Source of the DNA: Rheinheimera pleomorphica
Lineage (GTDB): Bacteria > Pseudomonadota > Gammaproteobacteria > Enterobacterales > Alteromonadaceae
Length of the DNA stretch: 64,000 nucleotides
Reading direction: 5' to 3'
NCBI RefSeq assembly: GCF_011634895.1
Contig: NZ_SIRR01000031.1
Coordinates: 303,932 to 367,931 of the forward strand
Below, one piece after another: positions 6,386-16,172 of this stretch. Under the pieces are notes generated by a model. It was not told the DNA's origin. It saw only the letters and a list, made by a program, of their open reading frames with translations, and made no database searches. Numbering within the stretch: the first letter of the stretch is position 1; every line of letters starts with the position of its first letter. Made by a program: the position numbers and the translations under genes.

Positions 6386-9277
6386 TTAGCGATACGCTTC
6401 CGGGCTTGGGCATGAACAAATCAGGTTGCGGTCGCCGTATACGTCGTCGATACGGGTTACCGTTGGCCAGAATTTATTTTCTGCCACAAAAGCTGCCGGG
6501 AAGGCGGCGTATTGGCGCTCGTAGGCACGATCCCACGCCGGGTCGAAAATGTCTTCCATGGTGTGCGGTGCGTAGGCCAGTGGGTTGTTATCCACTGTCC
6601 ACTCGCCCGCTTCCACTTTGGCAATCTCGCTGCGGATGGTGCTCATCGCTTCAATAAACTTATCCAGCTCGGCTTTGCTTTCAGACTCAGTTGGTTCAAT
6701 CATCAAGGTGCCGGCTACCGGGAAGCTCATCGTTGGTGAGTGGTAACCAAAGTCCATTAAGCGTTTGGCAATGTCCATCTCGGTAATGCCGCTGGCTTCT
6801 TTTAGCGGGCGAATGTCGATAATACATTCGTGCGCCACCCGGCCATTAGTGCCGCGGTACAGTACCGGGAATAACGGGTCGAGCTTCTTCGCCATGTAGT
6901 TCGCGTTTAAAATAGCGTATTCCGTGGCTTGTTTTAAGCCCTCGCCGCCCATCATGGCAATGTACATCCAGCTGATTGGCAGGATACCGGCACTGCCAAA
7001 CGGGGCTGCTGATACCGCGCCGTTATCCTTGCCGGTGCCGTCGATACCCACCACAGCGTGATTAGGCAGGAACGGCGCTAAATGGCTTTTCACACCAATA
7101 GGACCCATGCCAGGGCCACCGCCGCCATGTGGAATACAGAAGGTTTTGTGCAGGTTTAAGTGCGATACGTCTGAGCCGATAAAGCCCGGTGCCGTTAAGC
7201 CTACCTGGGCATTCATATTGGCGCCGTCCATATATACCTGGCCGCCGTAGCTGTGGATAATGTCGCACAGCTCGCGGATGCTCTCTTCAAACACACCATG
7301 GGTTGACGGGTAAGTTACCATGATGGCGGCTAAGCGGTCGCCTACTTCGGCAGCTTTGGCTTTTAAGTCGTCCATGTCGATATTGCCGCGCTTGTCACAC
7401 TCTACCAGCACCACGTCGTAGCTGGTCATCGCAGCAGTGGCCGGGTTAGTACCGTGCGCTGATACCGGAATTAAGCAGATATTACGATGGCCTTCGCCGC
7501 GGCTTTCATGATACTTACGAATAGCCACCATACCGGCGTACTCACCCTGCGCACCCGAGTTTGGCTGCATCGAGATATTGTCATAACCGGTGATGTTAAC
7601 CAGCCAGTCGCCCAGCTGGGTAATCATCTCATAATAACCTTCGGCCTGGTCGCGCGGCACAAAGGGGTGCAAGGAGGCAAACTCCGGCCAGGTGATCGGG
7701 ATCATCTCGGCAGTGGCGTTAAGCTTCATGGTGCATGAACCAAGTGAGATCATCGAGTGGTTCAGTGATAAGTCTTTGTTTTCCAGCTTTTTAATATAAC
7801 GCAGCATCTCAGTTTCGCTGTGATACTGGTTAAATACCGGGTGACCCAGTACGCTGTCGGTACGCACTAAATCGGTCGGAATAGACTCGCTGCCGTCAGT
7901 CACGATAGCGCTGTCCAGTGCCTCAACATCTAAGCCGTGATCTTTGCCCAGTACAATATCAAACAGCTCAGCAATATCGCTGCTGCTGGTGGCTTCATGG
8001 AAGCTGACCGCTAAGCTATCGGCGATGTCGGTACGCAGGTTAACGCCGGCAGCTAAGGCGCGGTTAATCACCTCAGCCCGGTTAGCCACGGTGAACGTAA
8101 TGGTATCGAACCAGTGAGCATTAACAATAGCCACACCTTTGGCTTTTAAGCCTGCGGCGAAAATATCGGCACTGCGGTGAATACGCTCAGCGATATTTTT
8201 CAGCCCCTGTGGGCCATGGTATACCGCATAGAATGAGGCCATATTGGCCAGCAATACCTGGGCGGTACAGATGTTAGAGTTGGCTTTTTCACGGCGGATA
8301 TGCTGCTCGCGCGTTTGCATCGCCATGCGCAGCGCCTGATTACCGCGGCGGTCTTTTGATACACCGATAATACGACCCGGCATAGAACGCTTATAGGCAT
8401 CGCGGGTAGCAAAAAACGCCGCGTGCGGGCCACCGTAAGCCATCGGCACGCCAAAACGCTGCGCGCTGCCCAGCACTACATCAGCGCCTAACTGGCCAGG
8501 GGCTTTTAACAGCATTAATGCCATCGGATCAGTTGCTACCGCTACGATGGCTTTTTTCGCCTGCAGCGCCGCAATTAACGCGCTGTCATTACGGATATCA
8601 CCGTTGGTGGTGGGGTACTGAATTAGGGCACCGAACACATCATGGCTGTCAGCTTCTGCGGCCTTACCCACCACGATGTCAAAACCAAACATTTCAGCGC
8701 GAGTTTTTACTACGTCGATGGTTTGTGGGTGCACATCATCGGCAATAAAATACAGATTAGACTTGCTCTTGGTTACCCGCTTGGCCAGTGCCATCGCTTC
8801 CGCCGCGGCGGTAGCTTCATCCAGCAGTGAGGCGCTGGCCAGCTCCATACCGGTTAAATCCAGCGTTAATTGCTGGAAATTCAGCAGTGATTCTAACCGC
8901 CCCTGAGCAATTTCTGGCTGGTACGGTGTATAAGCCGTGTACCAGCCCGGGTTTTCCAGCACATTACGCAGGATCACATTCGGCGTTAACGTCGGGTGAT
9001 AGCCCATACCAATGTAAGATTTAAACATCTTGTTCTTACTGGCGGCTTGCTTTAACACCGCCAGCGCCTCAGCTTCGGTGCGGGCTGCGCCGGTGGCTAG
9101 TGGTGTGGTCAGGCGGATATCGGCCGGTACCGTTTGCGCAATCAGCGTCTCGATGCTGTCTACGCCAAGTTCACTTAGCATAGCGGCCGTTTCAGCCGCA
9201 TCAGGGCCAATGTGGCGCTGAATAAATTCGTCGTGGTTCGCAAGTTGCGACAGGGTTTTCACAGCGGAGTTGGTCAT
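6386..9277 (-). CDS. gcvP: GcvP, glycine dehydrogenase (decarboxylating), P protein
   Basis: GcvP is the PLP-dependent P protein of the glycine cleavage system. It decarboxylates glycine and passes the aminomethyl group to the lipoyl arm of GcvH. The 963-residue length is that of the single-chain form found in gammaproteobacteria. Visible hallmarks are the start [40 protein letters not shown] split across the N-terminal lobe, and the PLP lysine in [23 protein letters not shown] of the C-terminal lobe. It is the last gene of gcvT-gcvH-gcvP, separated from gcvH by 101 bases containing a hairpin. Confidence 0.98.
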   Translation of the reverse strand: MTNSAVKTLSQLANHDEFIQRHIGPDAAETAAMLSELGVDSIETLIAQTVPADIRLTTPLATGAARTEAEALAVLKQAASKNKMFKSYIGMGYHPTLTPNVILRNVLENPGWYTAYTPYQPEIAQGRLESLLNFQQLTLDLTGMELASASLLDEATAAAEAMALAKRVTKSKSNLYFIADDVHPQTIDVVKTRAEMFGFDIVVGKAAEADSHDVFGALIQYPTTNGDIRNDSALIAALQAKKAIVAVATDPMALMLLKAPGQLGADVVLGSAQRFGVPMAYGGPHAAFFATRDAYKRSMPGRIIGVSKDRRGNQALRMAMQTREQHIRREKANSNICTAQVLLANMASFYAVYHGPQGLKNIAERIHRSADIFAAGLKAKGVAIVNAHWFDTITFTVANRAEVINRALAAGVNLRTDIADSLAVSFHEATSSSDIAELFDIVLGKDHGLDVEALDSAIVTDGSESIPTDLVRTDSVLGHPVFNQYHSETEMLRYIKKLENKDLSLNHSMISLGSCTMKLNATAEMIPITWPEFASLHPFVPRDQAEGYYEMITQLGDWLVNITGYDNISMQPNSGAQGEYAGMVAIRKYHESRGEGHRNICLIPVSAHGTNPATAAMTSYDVVLVECDKRGNIDMDDLKAKAAEVGDRLAAIMVTYPSTHGVFEESIRELCDIIHSYGGQVYMDGANMNAQVGLTAPGFIGSDVSHLNLHKTFCIPHGGGGPGMGPIGVKSHLAPFLPNHAVVGIDGTGKDNGAVSAAPFGSAGILPISWMYIAMMGGEGLKQATEYAILNANYMAKKLDPLFPVLYRGTNGRVAHECIIDIRPLKEASGITEMDIAKRLMDFGYHSPTMSFPVAGTLMIEPTESESKAELDKFIEAMSTIRSEIAKVEAGEWTVDNNPLAYAPHTMEDIFDPAWDRAYERQYAAFPAAFVAENKFWPTVTRIDDVYGDRNLICSCPSPEAYR

Positions 9278-9316
9278 GCCTTGAATGTCCTGGTAAGGTT
9301 GCGTTACTGCTAAAAT

Positions 9317-9360
9317 TAAGCCCCGTGGCTTATCTGATAACTAATACGACACGGGGCTTA
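9317..9360 (-). terminator. hairpin between gcvH and gcvP, possible attenuator
   Basis: The arms 9317-9327 (taagccccgtg) and 9350-9360 (cacggggctta) are perfect complements with a 22-base loop. On the minus strand the stem is followed by a short attttag stretch, so it may act as a weak terminator or as an mRNA processing or stabilising element. It could set the ratio of the abundant GcvH to the large GcvP. Confidence 0.55.
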
Positions 9361-9378
9361 AACGGGATTGGTCAGTGG

Positions 9379-9765
9379 TTACTCATCAATGGAGTTTTTA
9401 TAACCGGCTGCATCTAACAAGGCAGACAGTTCGGCCTCATCAGCAATTTTAATCTTAAACATCCAGCCATCTTCATATGGGTTGCTGTTTACCAGCTCTG
9501 GTGAATCGGCTAAGGCCTCATTGACTTCAACAATTTCACCCGACAGCGGCGCATAAATATCAGAAGCTGCTTTAACAGACTCCGCAACCGCGCAGTCATC
9601 ACCCTGGGTTACTGCATCGCCCACTTCCGGCAATTCAACAAACACCATATCACCCAGCAAGCCCTGGGCATGCTCAGTAATACCTACAGTGTAGATACCA
9701 TTGCCGTCGTCGCGCGCCCACTCGTGGCTGCTGGCGTATTTTAAATTGTTAGGAATTGAGCTCAT
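9379..9765 (-). CDS. gcvH: GcvH, glycine cleavage system H protein
   Basis: GcvH is the lipoylated shuttle protein that carries the aminomethyl intermediate from GcvP to GcvT. The 128-residue protein contains the lipoyl attachment motif ESVKAASD with the modified lysine near residue 65. It also has [10 protein letters not shown] near the start, [23 protein letters not shown] and a [14 protein letters not shown] segment near the end, all typical. It sits between gcvT (56 bases upstream) and gcvP in the operon. Confidence 0.98.
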   Translation of the reverse strand: MSSIPNNLKYASSHEWARDDGNGIYTVGITEHAQGLLGDMVFVELPEVGDAVTQGDDCAVAESVKAASDIYAPLSGEIVEVNEALADSPELVNSNPYEDGWMFKIKIADEAELSALLDAAGYKNSIDE

Positions 9766-9821
9766 TATTTAATCCTTACCTGGCGTTTTTAATTAGTTTA
9801 TTTTTTATACATCAAAACAGT

Positions 9822-10901
9822 TTAGATGACTTTTTTGCCCATGCGCACAAAAGCCGGCTTCACCACTTTTACCGGTACCATTTTACCGCGAATGTCTACC
9901 TCAGCGCTGTCGCCTACCGTAGCCGGTACCCGTGCCATCGCAATACTAAAGCCCAGCGTAGGCGAGAAAGTACCCGAGGTAATTTCACCCTCGCCACCTT
10001 CAACCACTACGCGCTGACCGTGGCGCAATACACCTTTGGCTTCCATCACCAGGCCCACCAGTTTGTGCGTGCCTGCGGCTTTATGCTGCTCTAAGGCTTT
10101 ACGACCGATAAAATTGCGCTCTTCAGGCGCCCAGGCAATAGTCCAGCCCATATTGGCCGCCAGCGGCGATACCGTTTCGTCCATATCCTGGCCGTATAAA
10201 TTCATGCCGGCTTCTAAGCGCAGGGTGTCACGCGCACCTAAACCGGCCGGGGCTACGCCGGCGTCCAGCAGCTTTTGCCAAAAATCGGCCGCCTGCTCGT
10301 TTGGCAAGGCAATTTCATAACCGTCTTCACCGGTGTAACCGGTGGTAGCAATAAACAAGTCGCCGGCCTGCACACCAAAAAACGGCTTCATGCCCGCTAC
10401 TGCCGCTTGCTGCTCAGCAGTTAATAACATGGCTACTTTAGCTTTGGCATTCGGACCCTGTACCGCTATCATCGCAAATTCAGGCCGCTCGGTTACGCTT
10501 ACGTTAAATGCCGCGGCTTCTTTATTAATGTGCGCCAAATCTTTTTCGCGGGTGGCAGAGTTAACCACCAGACGGAAGAAATCTTCCTGCAGGAAATACA
10601 CAATTAAGTCATCAATCACGCCGCCGGCTTCATTTAGCATGCCGCTGTACAGCGCCTTGCCCGGCACCGTCAGTTTTGCCACATCGTTAGCCAGTAAATA
10701 ACGCAAAAAGGCGCGGGTATTAGCGCCTTTTAAATCAACGATGGTCATGTGAGAGACGTCGAACATACCGGCGTCGCGGCGTACCGCGTGATGTTCTTCA
10801 ATTTGTGAACCGTAATTGATTGGCATGTCCCAGCCAAAGAAGTCGACCATTTTGGCACCGGCTTCCAGGTGTTTGCCATGTAACGCAGTTTGATTAGCCA
10901 T
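9822..10901 (-). CDS. gcvT: GcvT, aminomethyltransferase, T protein
   Basis: GcvT transfers the methylene unit from aminomethyl-lipoyl-GcvH to tetrahydrofolate, releasing ammonia and giving 5,10-methylene-THF. The 359-residue protein starts [29 protein letters not shown] and has the folate-binding motifs [47 protein letters not shown] and a C-terminal barrel domain. It is the first gene of the operon. A strong -10 box upstream (11006-11011) suggests transcription starts between ubiI and gcvT. Confidence 0.98.
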   Translation of the reverse strand: MANQTALHGKHLEAGAKMVDFFGWDMPINYGSQIEEHHAVRRDAGMFDVSHMTIVDLKGANTRAFLRYLLANDVAKLTVPGKALYSGMLNEAGGVIDDLIVYFLQEDFFRLVVNSATREKDLAHINKEAAAFNVSVTERPEFAMIAVQGPNAKAKVAMLLTAEQQAAVAGMKPFFGVQAGDLFIATTGYTGEDGYEIALPNEQAADFWQKLLDAGVAPAGLGARDTLRLEAGMNLYGQDMDETVSPLAANMGWTIAWAPEERNFIGRKALEQHKAAGTHKLVGLVMEAKGVLRHGQRVVVEGGEGEITSGTFSPTLGFSIAMARVPATVGDSAEVDIRGKMVPVKVVKPAFVRMGKKVI

Positions 10902-11005
10902 TGTTATGTCCTGCTTAATGTAAGGCCCGCTTACGCTCTACACACAGCGCCACTGCTGAACAATTTGCATATCCATACAGTTAAAGCGGATAAAAAGGCA
11001 GCCGG

Positions 11006-11034
11006 ATTATAACGCAAGCTAAGGCAGGCCAACA
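11006..11034 (-). promoter_or_regulatory. candidate gcvT promoter
   Basis: On the minus strand a perfect TATAAT box (11011-11006) lies about 105 bases upstream of the gcvT start. The -35 region is only weakly matched (ttggcc or tgttgg around 11027-11034). The leader shows no glycine riboswitch pattern that I can recognise. Confidence 0.45.
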
Positions 11035-11090
11035 GCCCCTGATTAATTAGTTTTTGTAATGCGACAAGCCTGCTTACTAAAAAAACTAAC

Positions 11091-12314
11091 CTAAGCGCTG
11101 TGCTGCGCTTTTGTCTGAGGCCGGGCGACTTTAGGCAGGTCACCACTGTTACCAAGGGCTGCAGCGATGATCTGTGTTTTCAGCCAGGGCAATTGATTAA
11201 CGCCACTCATACCCACAGCTCTTACCAGCTTAAGTAACGGTTGCTGATTACTGAAACCGCGTTTAAAAACTTCCATCGCCGCGATCAGCGTTTGCGCTTC
11301 GGCCTTGCGCCAGCGCTCGTAGCGCCTGAGCAGGCGGTTGTCGGCAAAGTCTTTATTGGCCTCTACCGCCTCACTGATTAGTTCTGCTAATGCAGCCACA
11401 TCCATCAGGCCTAAATTCATGCCCTGGCCTGCCAGCGGATGTATGCTGTGCGCCGCATCGGCTACCAGCACAATGCGCCCGCGCAGCCAGCTACTGGCAT
11501 AGCGCATTTTAAGATCAAAAGCCTGCCTCTGACTGTGCAGCTGTAATACGCCCAGCACACTGTTGCTGGCGGCCGTCAGTGCCTGATTAAATTGCGCTGG
11601 TGGCAGTGCTAATAGCTCAGCGGCACGTGCTGGCGTGCAGCTCCAGACAATAGAGCATTGTGTCGGGTTGGGCAGCGGTAATAAAGCCAAAGGGCCGGTC
11701 GGCAAAAATACCTGCCGGGCACAGGCCTGATGTGGCAAAGTGGTATTAATGGTGGCCACTATAGCTTGTTGTTCATAGTCCCAGTGGGTTAACGCTAACT
11801 GGGCATCGCGCCGCACCCGGGAGTTCACGCCATCGGCCCCCACCAGCAAGCGGCTGAGTAGCAATTGCTGCTGGTTAATATTCACCAGCACCTCGCGCTC
11901 ACTTTGCACCAGGCTGTTAATGGTACAGTCAAACTCGAAATGTACATTGCTATGGCGCTGTAACTGCTGATACAGCGCCAGCCGGATTTGCTCGTTTTCG
12001 CAAATCCAGCCCAGCTCAGATAAACGCTCGGTAGCAGCATCAAATTCGATACCGGCGAAACTGTCAGCATCCCATACCTGCATCTGGTTGTAAGCCTGTG
12101 CCGTCGTTGCTATTGCCGGCCAGGCGCCCAGGTGACTCAGTAAACGCTGCGAGGCTAAATTAAGCGCACTCACCCGCTGATGGCGAACATCGGCGCTATT
12201 GGGCGCGCTGCCTTGCTCCAGTATCACAATGCTCAGGCCCAGCGGCGCCAGCAGCAAAGCCAGTGTTAAACCGGCACTGCCAGCTCCTACTATCGTGATA
12301 TCAACATTTTGCAT
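11091..12314 (-). CDS. ubiI: UbiI, FAD-dependent 2-octaprenylphenol hydroxylase
   Basis: UbiI (formerly VisC) performs the C5 hydroxylation in aerobic ubiquinone synthesis at the inner membrane. The 407-residue protein has the N-terminal dinucleotide-binding motif IVGAGSAGLTLALLL, the DG motif GADGVNSRVR (near residue 160) and the GD motif LVADAAHSIHPLAGQGMNLG (near residue 285), all characteristic of the UbiH/UbiI/UbiF monooxygenases. Its position after ubiH and similarity around QRVSALNLASQRLLSHLGAW favour UbiI over the paralogues. The ATG shares one base with the end of ubiH. Confidence 0.93.
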   Translation of the reverse strand: MQNVDITIVGAGSAGLTLALLLAPLGLSIVILEQGSAPNSADVRHQRVSALNLASQRLLSHLGAWPAIATTAQAYNQMQVWDADSFAGIEFDAATERLSELGWICENEQIRLALYQQLQRHSNVHFEFDCTINSLVQSEREVLVNINQQQLLLSRLLVGADGVNSRVRRDAQLALTHWDYEQQAIVATINTTLPHQACARQVFLPTGPLALLPLPNPTQCSIVWSCTPARAAELLALPPAQFNQALTAASNSVLGVLQLHSQRQAFDLKMRYASSWLRGRIVLVADAAHSIHPLAGQGMNLGLMDVAALAELISEAVEANKDFADNRLLRRYERWRKAEAQTLIAAMEVFKRGFSNQQPLLKLVRAVGMSGVNQLPWLKTQIIAAALGNSGDLPKVARPQTKAQHSA

Positions 12315-13498
12315 TAACTACGCAGCCCCATTGCCTGCTCGGCCAGTGGCCGCTTTAGATCATCGCACAGTGTCATGGCCAATAACCCGACATTTCGCGC
12401 CAACGCCAGCGGCCGTGAACGATTAGAAAACAGCCGCACCAGCGCATCGGTAGCGGTGCTGACTATATTAATATCCTGTCGCCGCGCGTGCTGATAAGCA
12501 CGCAGCATAGTGTAGCCGCCAATGTCATTGCCATAAGCAGCGACCTGCTGCACCAGCTGGGCAATATCACGCAGCGCCAGATTAAAGCCCTGCCCGGCTA
12601 TCGGATGCAGGTTATGTAAACTATTACCTAACAATGCCACGCGGTGGCGCACAATATCACCGCTTAAACGCAAACTGAGCGGATAACTCACCCGCTTACC
12701 GGCCGCGCTAAACACGCCGGCCCGATAACCAAACGCCTGTTGCACATGGTCGACAAAAGCGGCATCGTCCAGCTGCATAATGTGCTCAACAGCGCTATCG
12801 TCAACGGTATACACCAGCGAATAACGTTGCTGTGGCAACGGCAACAACGCAATGGGCCCGTGCTCAGTAAAGCGCTCGTAGGCGCTATGCTGATGGGGCT
12901 GTGCCAATGCCAGGTTAGCGATAACCGCATGTTGTTGATACTGGCGCTGCTGCACCGTAAAGCCGGCAAGGGCACGGCTTCGAGATAAGCCCCCCTCAGC
13001 AATTACCAGCAGCTTGGCGCTCAGCGCCCTGCCGTCAGCTAAGGTTAATTGCTGCTGTTGCTGCTGCGGTGTAATGCTGCTGATACTGGCAGGCGCAAAG
13101 CGGCTTAGCTGGCGCTGGCCGGCCAGCTTTTTACTGAGCAATGCGCCCAAATGCTCCACTTCCAGCACATAGCCCAGCGCACTTTGCTGATACTCTGCTG
13201 CCGTTATATTGGTTTTGCCAAAATGGCCCCGATCCGAAACATGAATATGCTTAATGGCGCAGGCTTTACTGCTAAGTTCATCCCACAGCCCCCAGCGCTG
13301 CAATAAGGCACTGCTGGCAGCCGCCAGCGCAATGCTGCGGCTGTCAAAGCTGACTGGGCTGACACTATCGGCCTGTTGTTCGATAATAGCCAATTTAAGC
13401 GCAGGATTAAGCTTTAGCAGCGCCCAGGCTAACGTACTGCCGGCCATGCCGCCACCGGCGATGACAATATCAAACACGGTGCTGTTATCAGTTGGCAT
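12314..13498 (-). CDS. ubiH: UbiH, 2-octaprenyl-6-methoxyphenol hydroxylase
   Basis: UbiH is the C1 hydroxylase of aerobic ubiquinone synthesis. The 394-residue protein carries IAGGGMAGSTLAWALL near the start, SFDSRSIALAAASSALLQRWGLWDEL, an AEGGLSRSR variant of the DG motif and the GD motif LLGNSLHNLHPIAGQGFNLALRD. The order ygfB-ubiH-ubiI on one strand matches related genomes. The ATG overlaps the ygfB stop by one base. The aminopeptidase gene pepP, which lies between ygfB and ubiH in enterobacteria, is absent here. Confidence 0.93.
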   Translation of the reverse strand: MPTDNSTVFDIVIAGGGMAGSTLAWALLKLNPALKLAIIEQQADSVSPVSFDSRSIALAAASSALLQRWGLWDELSSKACAIKHIHVSDRGHFGKTNITAAEYQQSALGYVLEVEHLGALLSKKLAGQRQLSRFAPASISSITPQQQQQQLTLADGRALSAKLLVIAEGGLSRSRALAGFTVQQRQYQQHAVIANLALAQPHQHSAYERFTEHGPIALLPLPQQRYSLVYTVDDSAVEHIMQLDDAAFVDHVQQAFGYRAGVFSAAGKRVSYPLSLRLSGDIVRHRVALLGNSLHNLHPIAGQGFNLALRDIAQLVQQVAAYGNDIGGYTMLRAYQHARRQDINIVSTATDALVRLFSNRSRPLALARNVGLLAMTLCDDLKRPLAEQAMGLRS

Positions 13499-14079
13499 TA
13501 ATGTAGTGTCTTGTTGCTGACCGGCTTGGCGCTAAATTTTTGCCCCACTTCGGTGTAACAGGCCAGCACCATAATGCGGATGTGCTCCAGTACCAGAAAA
13601 TACGCTTCGTCATTTTCTTCAGCACTGCCATCATCGGTAGTATGGATATCAATACGGGTTACTTCAGTTAGCTGATCCAGCGCCTCGCGGACATCTTCAG
13701 ACACCAGAGATAAGTCAGTTTGTTGTACGGCAAAGCCAACTAAAAAAGCCTGAGTCCACTCTACCATGGCATCTAAGCGCTCTGGCAGGCTGTCATCATC
13801 GCTGGGTAATAGCAGAGCGAAACTAAAATCGTTTTCGGCCAATGCTGAACTGGTCGTTTCAATCAGGTTCACCACATGTTGTTTCATCTCAGTGGGCAGG
13901 GCCTGGCCATCGTTAAGAAAATCATGCAGTACCGGCAACAGTTGCTGGGCGTCAGGTTCAACACCGGCACTGAGCAAGCCGGCAATTAACCCGTGTACCT
14001 CGGCTGCAGAGGCCATTACATAGGCCTGATCCAGCTTGTACGTCCATTCATCGTAGCTCAGTAAAAAAGGGCTGCTCAT
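13498..14079 (-). CDS. YgfB/UPF0149 family protein
   Basis: The 193-residue protein resembles the YgfB (UPF0149) family found next to ubiH in many gammaproteobacteria. Typical blocks are ASAAEVHGLIAGLLSAG near the N-terminus, a central helical WTQAFLVGFAV region and VREALDQLTEVTRID, with an acidic EENDEAYFLVLEHIRIMVLACY close to the end. The molecular role of the family is not settled. I chose the ATG at 14079 (MSSPFLLSYDEW); the longer frame to 14199 adds 40 residues that do not fit the family. It is the first gene of the ygfB-ubiH-ubiI operon. Confidence 0.88.
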   Translation of the reverse strand: MSSPFLLSYDEWTYKLDQAYVMASAAEVHGLIAGLLSAGVEPDAQQLLPVLHDFLNDGQALPTEMKQHVVNLIETTSSALAENDFSFALLLPSDDDSLPERLDAMVEWTQAFLVGFAVQQTDLSLVSEDVREALDQLTEVTRIDIHTTDDGSAEENDEAYFLVLEHIRIMVLACYTEVGQKFSAKPVSNKTLH

Positions 14080-14239
14080 ATAACCATTCGTGCTGTAATC
14101 AACTGCCTTTATGCTACCACCACAGTGAAAAAGCGCCAACTTTAGTGGCAGAAAAACTGACCCAGCGCAAAGCGTAAACAAAAGTTGCTGTAAAACCATG
14201 CAACTAACCTAAACAGGGCGAAAACTGCGATGAATAACC

Positions 14240-14268
14240 TTATACAGCCTAAAAGGCGGTGTTATACT
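14240..14268 (+). promoter_or_regulatory. probable ssrS promoter
   Basis: A tatact -10 box (14263-14268) lies 7 bases before the predicted 5' end of 6S RNA, with ttatac (14240-14245) at -35 spacing of 17. The position relative to the RNA start supports the call. Confidence 0.55.
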
Positions 14269-14275
14269 TAAGCCA

Positions 14276-14458
14276 GTTCTCTGGGTTGTTGGTGATCAGG
14301 TGGATGTCCCTGAGCCGATAATTGTTTTTACCAAGGGATTCTTCTGCGCTGCCAGTGTGCAAGCCCGGCCCGTACCGGGAAGCCTGAGGTGGCCATCTGA
14401 CTCCCGCCTTGAACCTATGGTTCAAGGGCTAACACCAGACACGGCAATTTGGAGAACC
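14276..14458 (+). ncRNA. ssrS: 6S RNA
   Basis: 6S RNA binds sigma70-RNA polymerase by mimicking an open promoter and shifts transcription in stationary phase. The segment is about 183 nt, the usual size. The 5' end (gttctctgggttgttggtg) pairs with the 3' end (caatttggagaac) to close the long helix. The family landmarks are present: ccctgagccgata (about 14308-14320) on the 5' side and the very conserved cttgaacctatggttcaagg hairpin (14408-14427) on the 3' side. It lies directly upstream of fthC in the arrangement conserved in gammaproteobacteria. Ends are estimated by eye. Confidence 0.93.
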
Positions 14459-14521
14459 CCTTTTCTTCGCCACCGCTTCAGGCATACTAAGACACTCTTT
14501 TTAAGCAATGATTTCTAAGTA

Positions 14522-15127
14522 ATGACGTTAAGCGCCGTGCCAGATAGCCATAACCAGCGCCAGCTGCTGCGCAAACAAGTACGCCAACGCCGGCAACAAC
14601 TCAGTGCGGCAGCACAGCAACAGGCAGCAGCCGGTTTGATCCGCCAGGTGACACAGCTAACCGCCTTAGCCAGCACAGAGCATATCGCGCTGTATTTAGC
14701 CAACGACGGCGAGCTGGACACCTATCCGCTGATACAGGCACTGTGGCAACTTGGCAAAACCGTGTATTTGCCGGTATTGCACCCCTTTACGGCAGGGTAT
14801 CTGCTGTTTATCCGCTACGACAAAAACACCCTGCTATTCCCGAACAAATTTGGTATTCCAGAGCCTCTGGCTCAATGCCAGCGTTTAATCCCTGTTAACC
14901 AGCTGGATATTATTTTTACGCCGCTGGTAGCCTTTGATGCCACAGGCAACCGCCTGGGTATGGGTGGCGGCTTTTACGATCGTACGCTATCGCAACTGTA
15001 CCCGGACAGCCATTGCCAGGTTATTGGCCTGGCGCATAGTTGCCAGCAGGTGGATGCCGTGCCGGCACAAGCCTGGGATATACCTTTAAAACAGATTATT
15101 ACGCCAGAGCACTGCTTTATCTTCTGA
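14522..15127 (+). CDS. fthC: 5-formyltetrahydrofolate cyclo-ligase
   Basis: The enzyme converts 5-formyl-THF to 5,10-methenyl-THF with ATP, recycling a folate that inhibits one-carbon enzymes, including those fed by the nearby glycine cleavage system. The 201-residue protein has the N-terminal LLRKQVRQRRQQLSAAAQQQ helix, the substrate region PVLHPFTAGYLLF and the C-terminal ATP-binding motif FDATGNRLGMGGGFYDRTL. It follows ssrS by 63 bases, the conserved ssrS-ygfA pairing, and is probably read from the 6S RNA promoter. It is also known as ygfA. Confidence 0.95.
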   Translation: MTLSAVPDSHNQRQLLRKQVRQRRQQLSAAAQQQAAAGLIRQVTQLTALASTEHIALYLANDGELDTYPLIQALWQLGKTVYLPVLHPFTAGYLLFIRYDKNTLLFPNKFGIPEPLAQCQRLIPVNQLDIIFTPLVAFDATGNRLGMGGGFYDRTLSQLYPDSHCQVIGLAHSCQQVDAVPAQAWDIPLKQIITPEHCFIF

Positions 15128-15435
15128 CCTAATCGTAGGGGCGTATCATTGCGCCTAGCTGTATTTTTCAAGCACATCATCGCGCCCGGTTTTGTTATTT
15201 CGGGCGCAATGATGCGCCTCTACCTATGCAAACTCGGGCGAAGTATGCGCCCCTACCTATGCGCCCCTACCTATGCAAATTCGGGCGCAAGTATGCGCCC
15301 CTACAATGCTGCGCTGCGGCTGTGTTTTTCCGGCGCAAATATACACCCCGGCGGCTTTTTTTGCTTTTACCCTTTTGTCGGCAACGCCTTTCGATATAAT
15401 ATCCATCTGTATGGCTAAACGACTTTGGATCAGCA
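15128..15435 (+). repeat. palindrome cluster between fthC and rpiA
   Basis: The 308-bp gap is largely built of copies of one palindrome of the form tAGGGGCGCAtnatTGCGCCc. Copies lie at 15135-15156 (one orientation), then 15201-15223, 15235-15256, a half copy at 15257-15270 and 15282-15304 (other orientation). The last copies are linked by a repeated ctatgcaaa-t-tcggg spacer, giving a short tandem arrangement. The same element recurs elsewhere in the window (after serA, at 37649, inside rfbB). The end of the gap holds the rpiA promoter. Confidence 0.8.
15375..15400 (+). promoter_or_regulatory. candidate rpiA promoter
   Basis: A perfect tataat (15395-15400) lies about 35 bases before the rpiA ATG, after the palindrome cluster. 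The upstream ttttgtcg (15373-15380) can serve as a -35 box, but the spacing is short or the match weak. Confidence 0.5.
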
Positions 15436-16092
15436 ATGACGCAAGATGAAATGAAAAAAAATGCTGCCTGGGCTGCACTAGAATATATCCCGCGCGATAC
15501 GGTGGTGGGCGTGGGTACCGGTTCAACGGTAAATCATTTTATTGATGCGCTGGCCAGTATTAAACACGAAATAAAAGGTGCAGTATCCAGCTCGGAACAG
15601 TCAACCAAGAGACTACAAGCGCTGGGTATCGAAGTGTTTGACTTAAACAGCATCGACAGCTTTAGCGTTTATGTTGACGGCGCCGACGAAATAAACCGCC
15701 AAAAACACATGATCAAAGGCGGTGGTGCTGCGCTTACCCGTGAAAAAATCGTTGCGGCGGTTGCCGACAGCTTTATTTGTATTGTCGACCAGAGCAAACA
15801 AGTTGACGTGTTGGGTACGTTTCCGCTGCCGGTTGAAGTGATCCCAATGGCAAGCAGCTATGTGCAGCGAGAGCTGACAAAGCTGGGGGGCAAGCCGGTG
15901 TTGCGCGCTGGCGTGACCACCGACAACGGCAACGTTATTTTGGATGTCCATCAGCTTGCTATTACTGATCCACTAAAGCTGGAACAGCAAATTAATAATA
16001 TCGTCGGTGTGGTGTGTAACGGCATTTTTGCCCACCGCGCCGCCGACATGGTGCTGGTTGGCAGCGCTGACGGTACCCAAGTGATACGCTAA
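15436..16092 (+). CDS. rpiA: ribose-5-phosphate isomerase A
   Basis: RpiA interconverts ribose-5-phosphate and ribulose-5-phosphate in the pentose phosphate pathway. The 218-residue protein matches the family throughout: [17 protein letters not shown] (phosphate-binding), AVSSSEQST, the catalytic VDGADEIN and [14 protein letters not shown], then [11 protein letters not shown] and [12 protein letters not shown]. The ATG at 15436 gives the expected [18 protein letters not shown] start. serA follows 80 bases downstream on the same strand, the same neighbour as in many gammaproteobacteria. Confidence 0.98.
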   Translation: MTQDEMKKNAAWAALEYIPRDTVVGVGTGSTVNHFIDALASIKHEIKGAVSSSEQSTKRLQALGIEVFDLNSIDSFSVYVDGADEINRQKHMIKGGGAALTREKIVAAVADSFICIVDQSKQVDVLGTFPLPVEVIPMASSYVQRELTKLGGKPVLRAGVTTDNGNVILDVHQLAITDPLKLEQQINNIVGVVCNGIFAHRAADMVLVGSADGTQVIR

Positions 16093-16172
16093 CCCGAAAA
16101 CAGGGCCCACGAGAATAGACTAATAACAATAATAACTTACTGATTTTATTTTAATTTAATGAAGAGAGTGAC

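Noticed and set aside
10902..11090. Possible glycine riboswitch upstream of gcvT
   Set aside because: None of the conserved stretches of the glycine riboswitch could be found in the leader on the minus strand; only a -10 box stands out.
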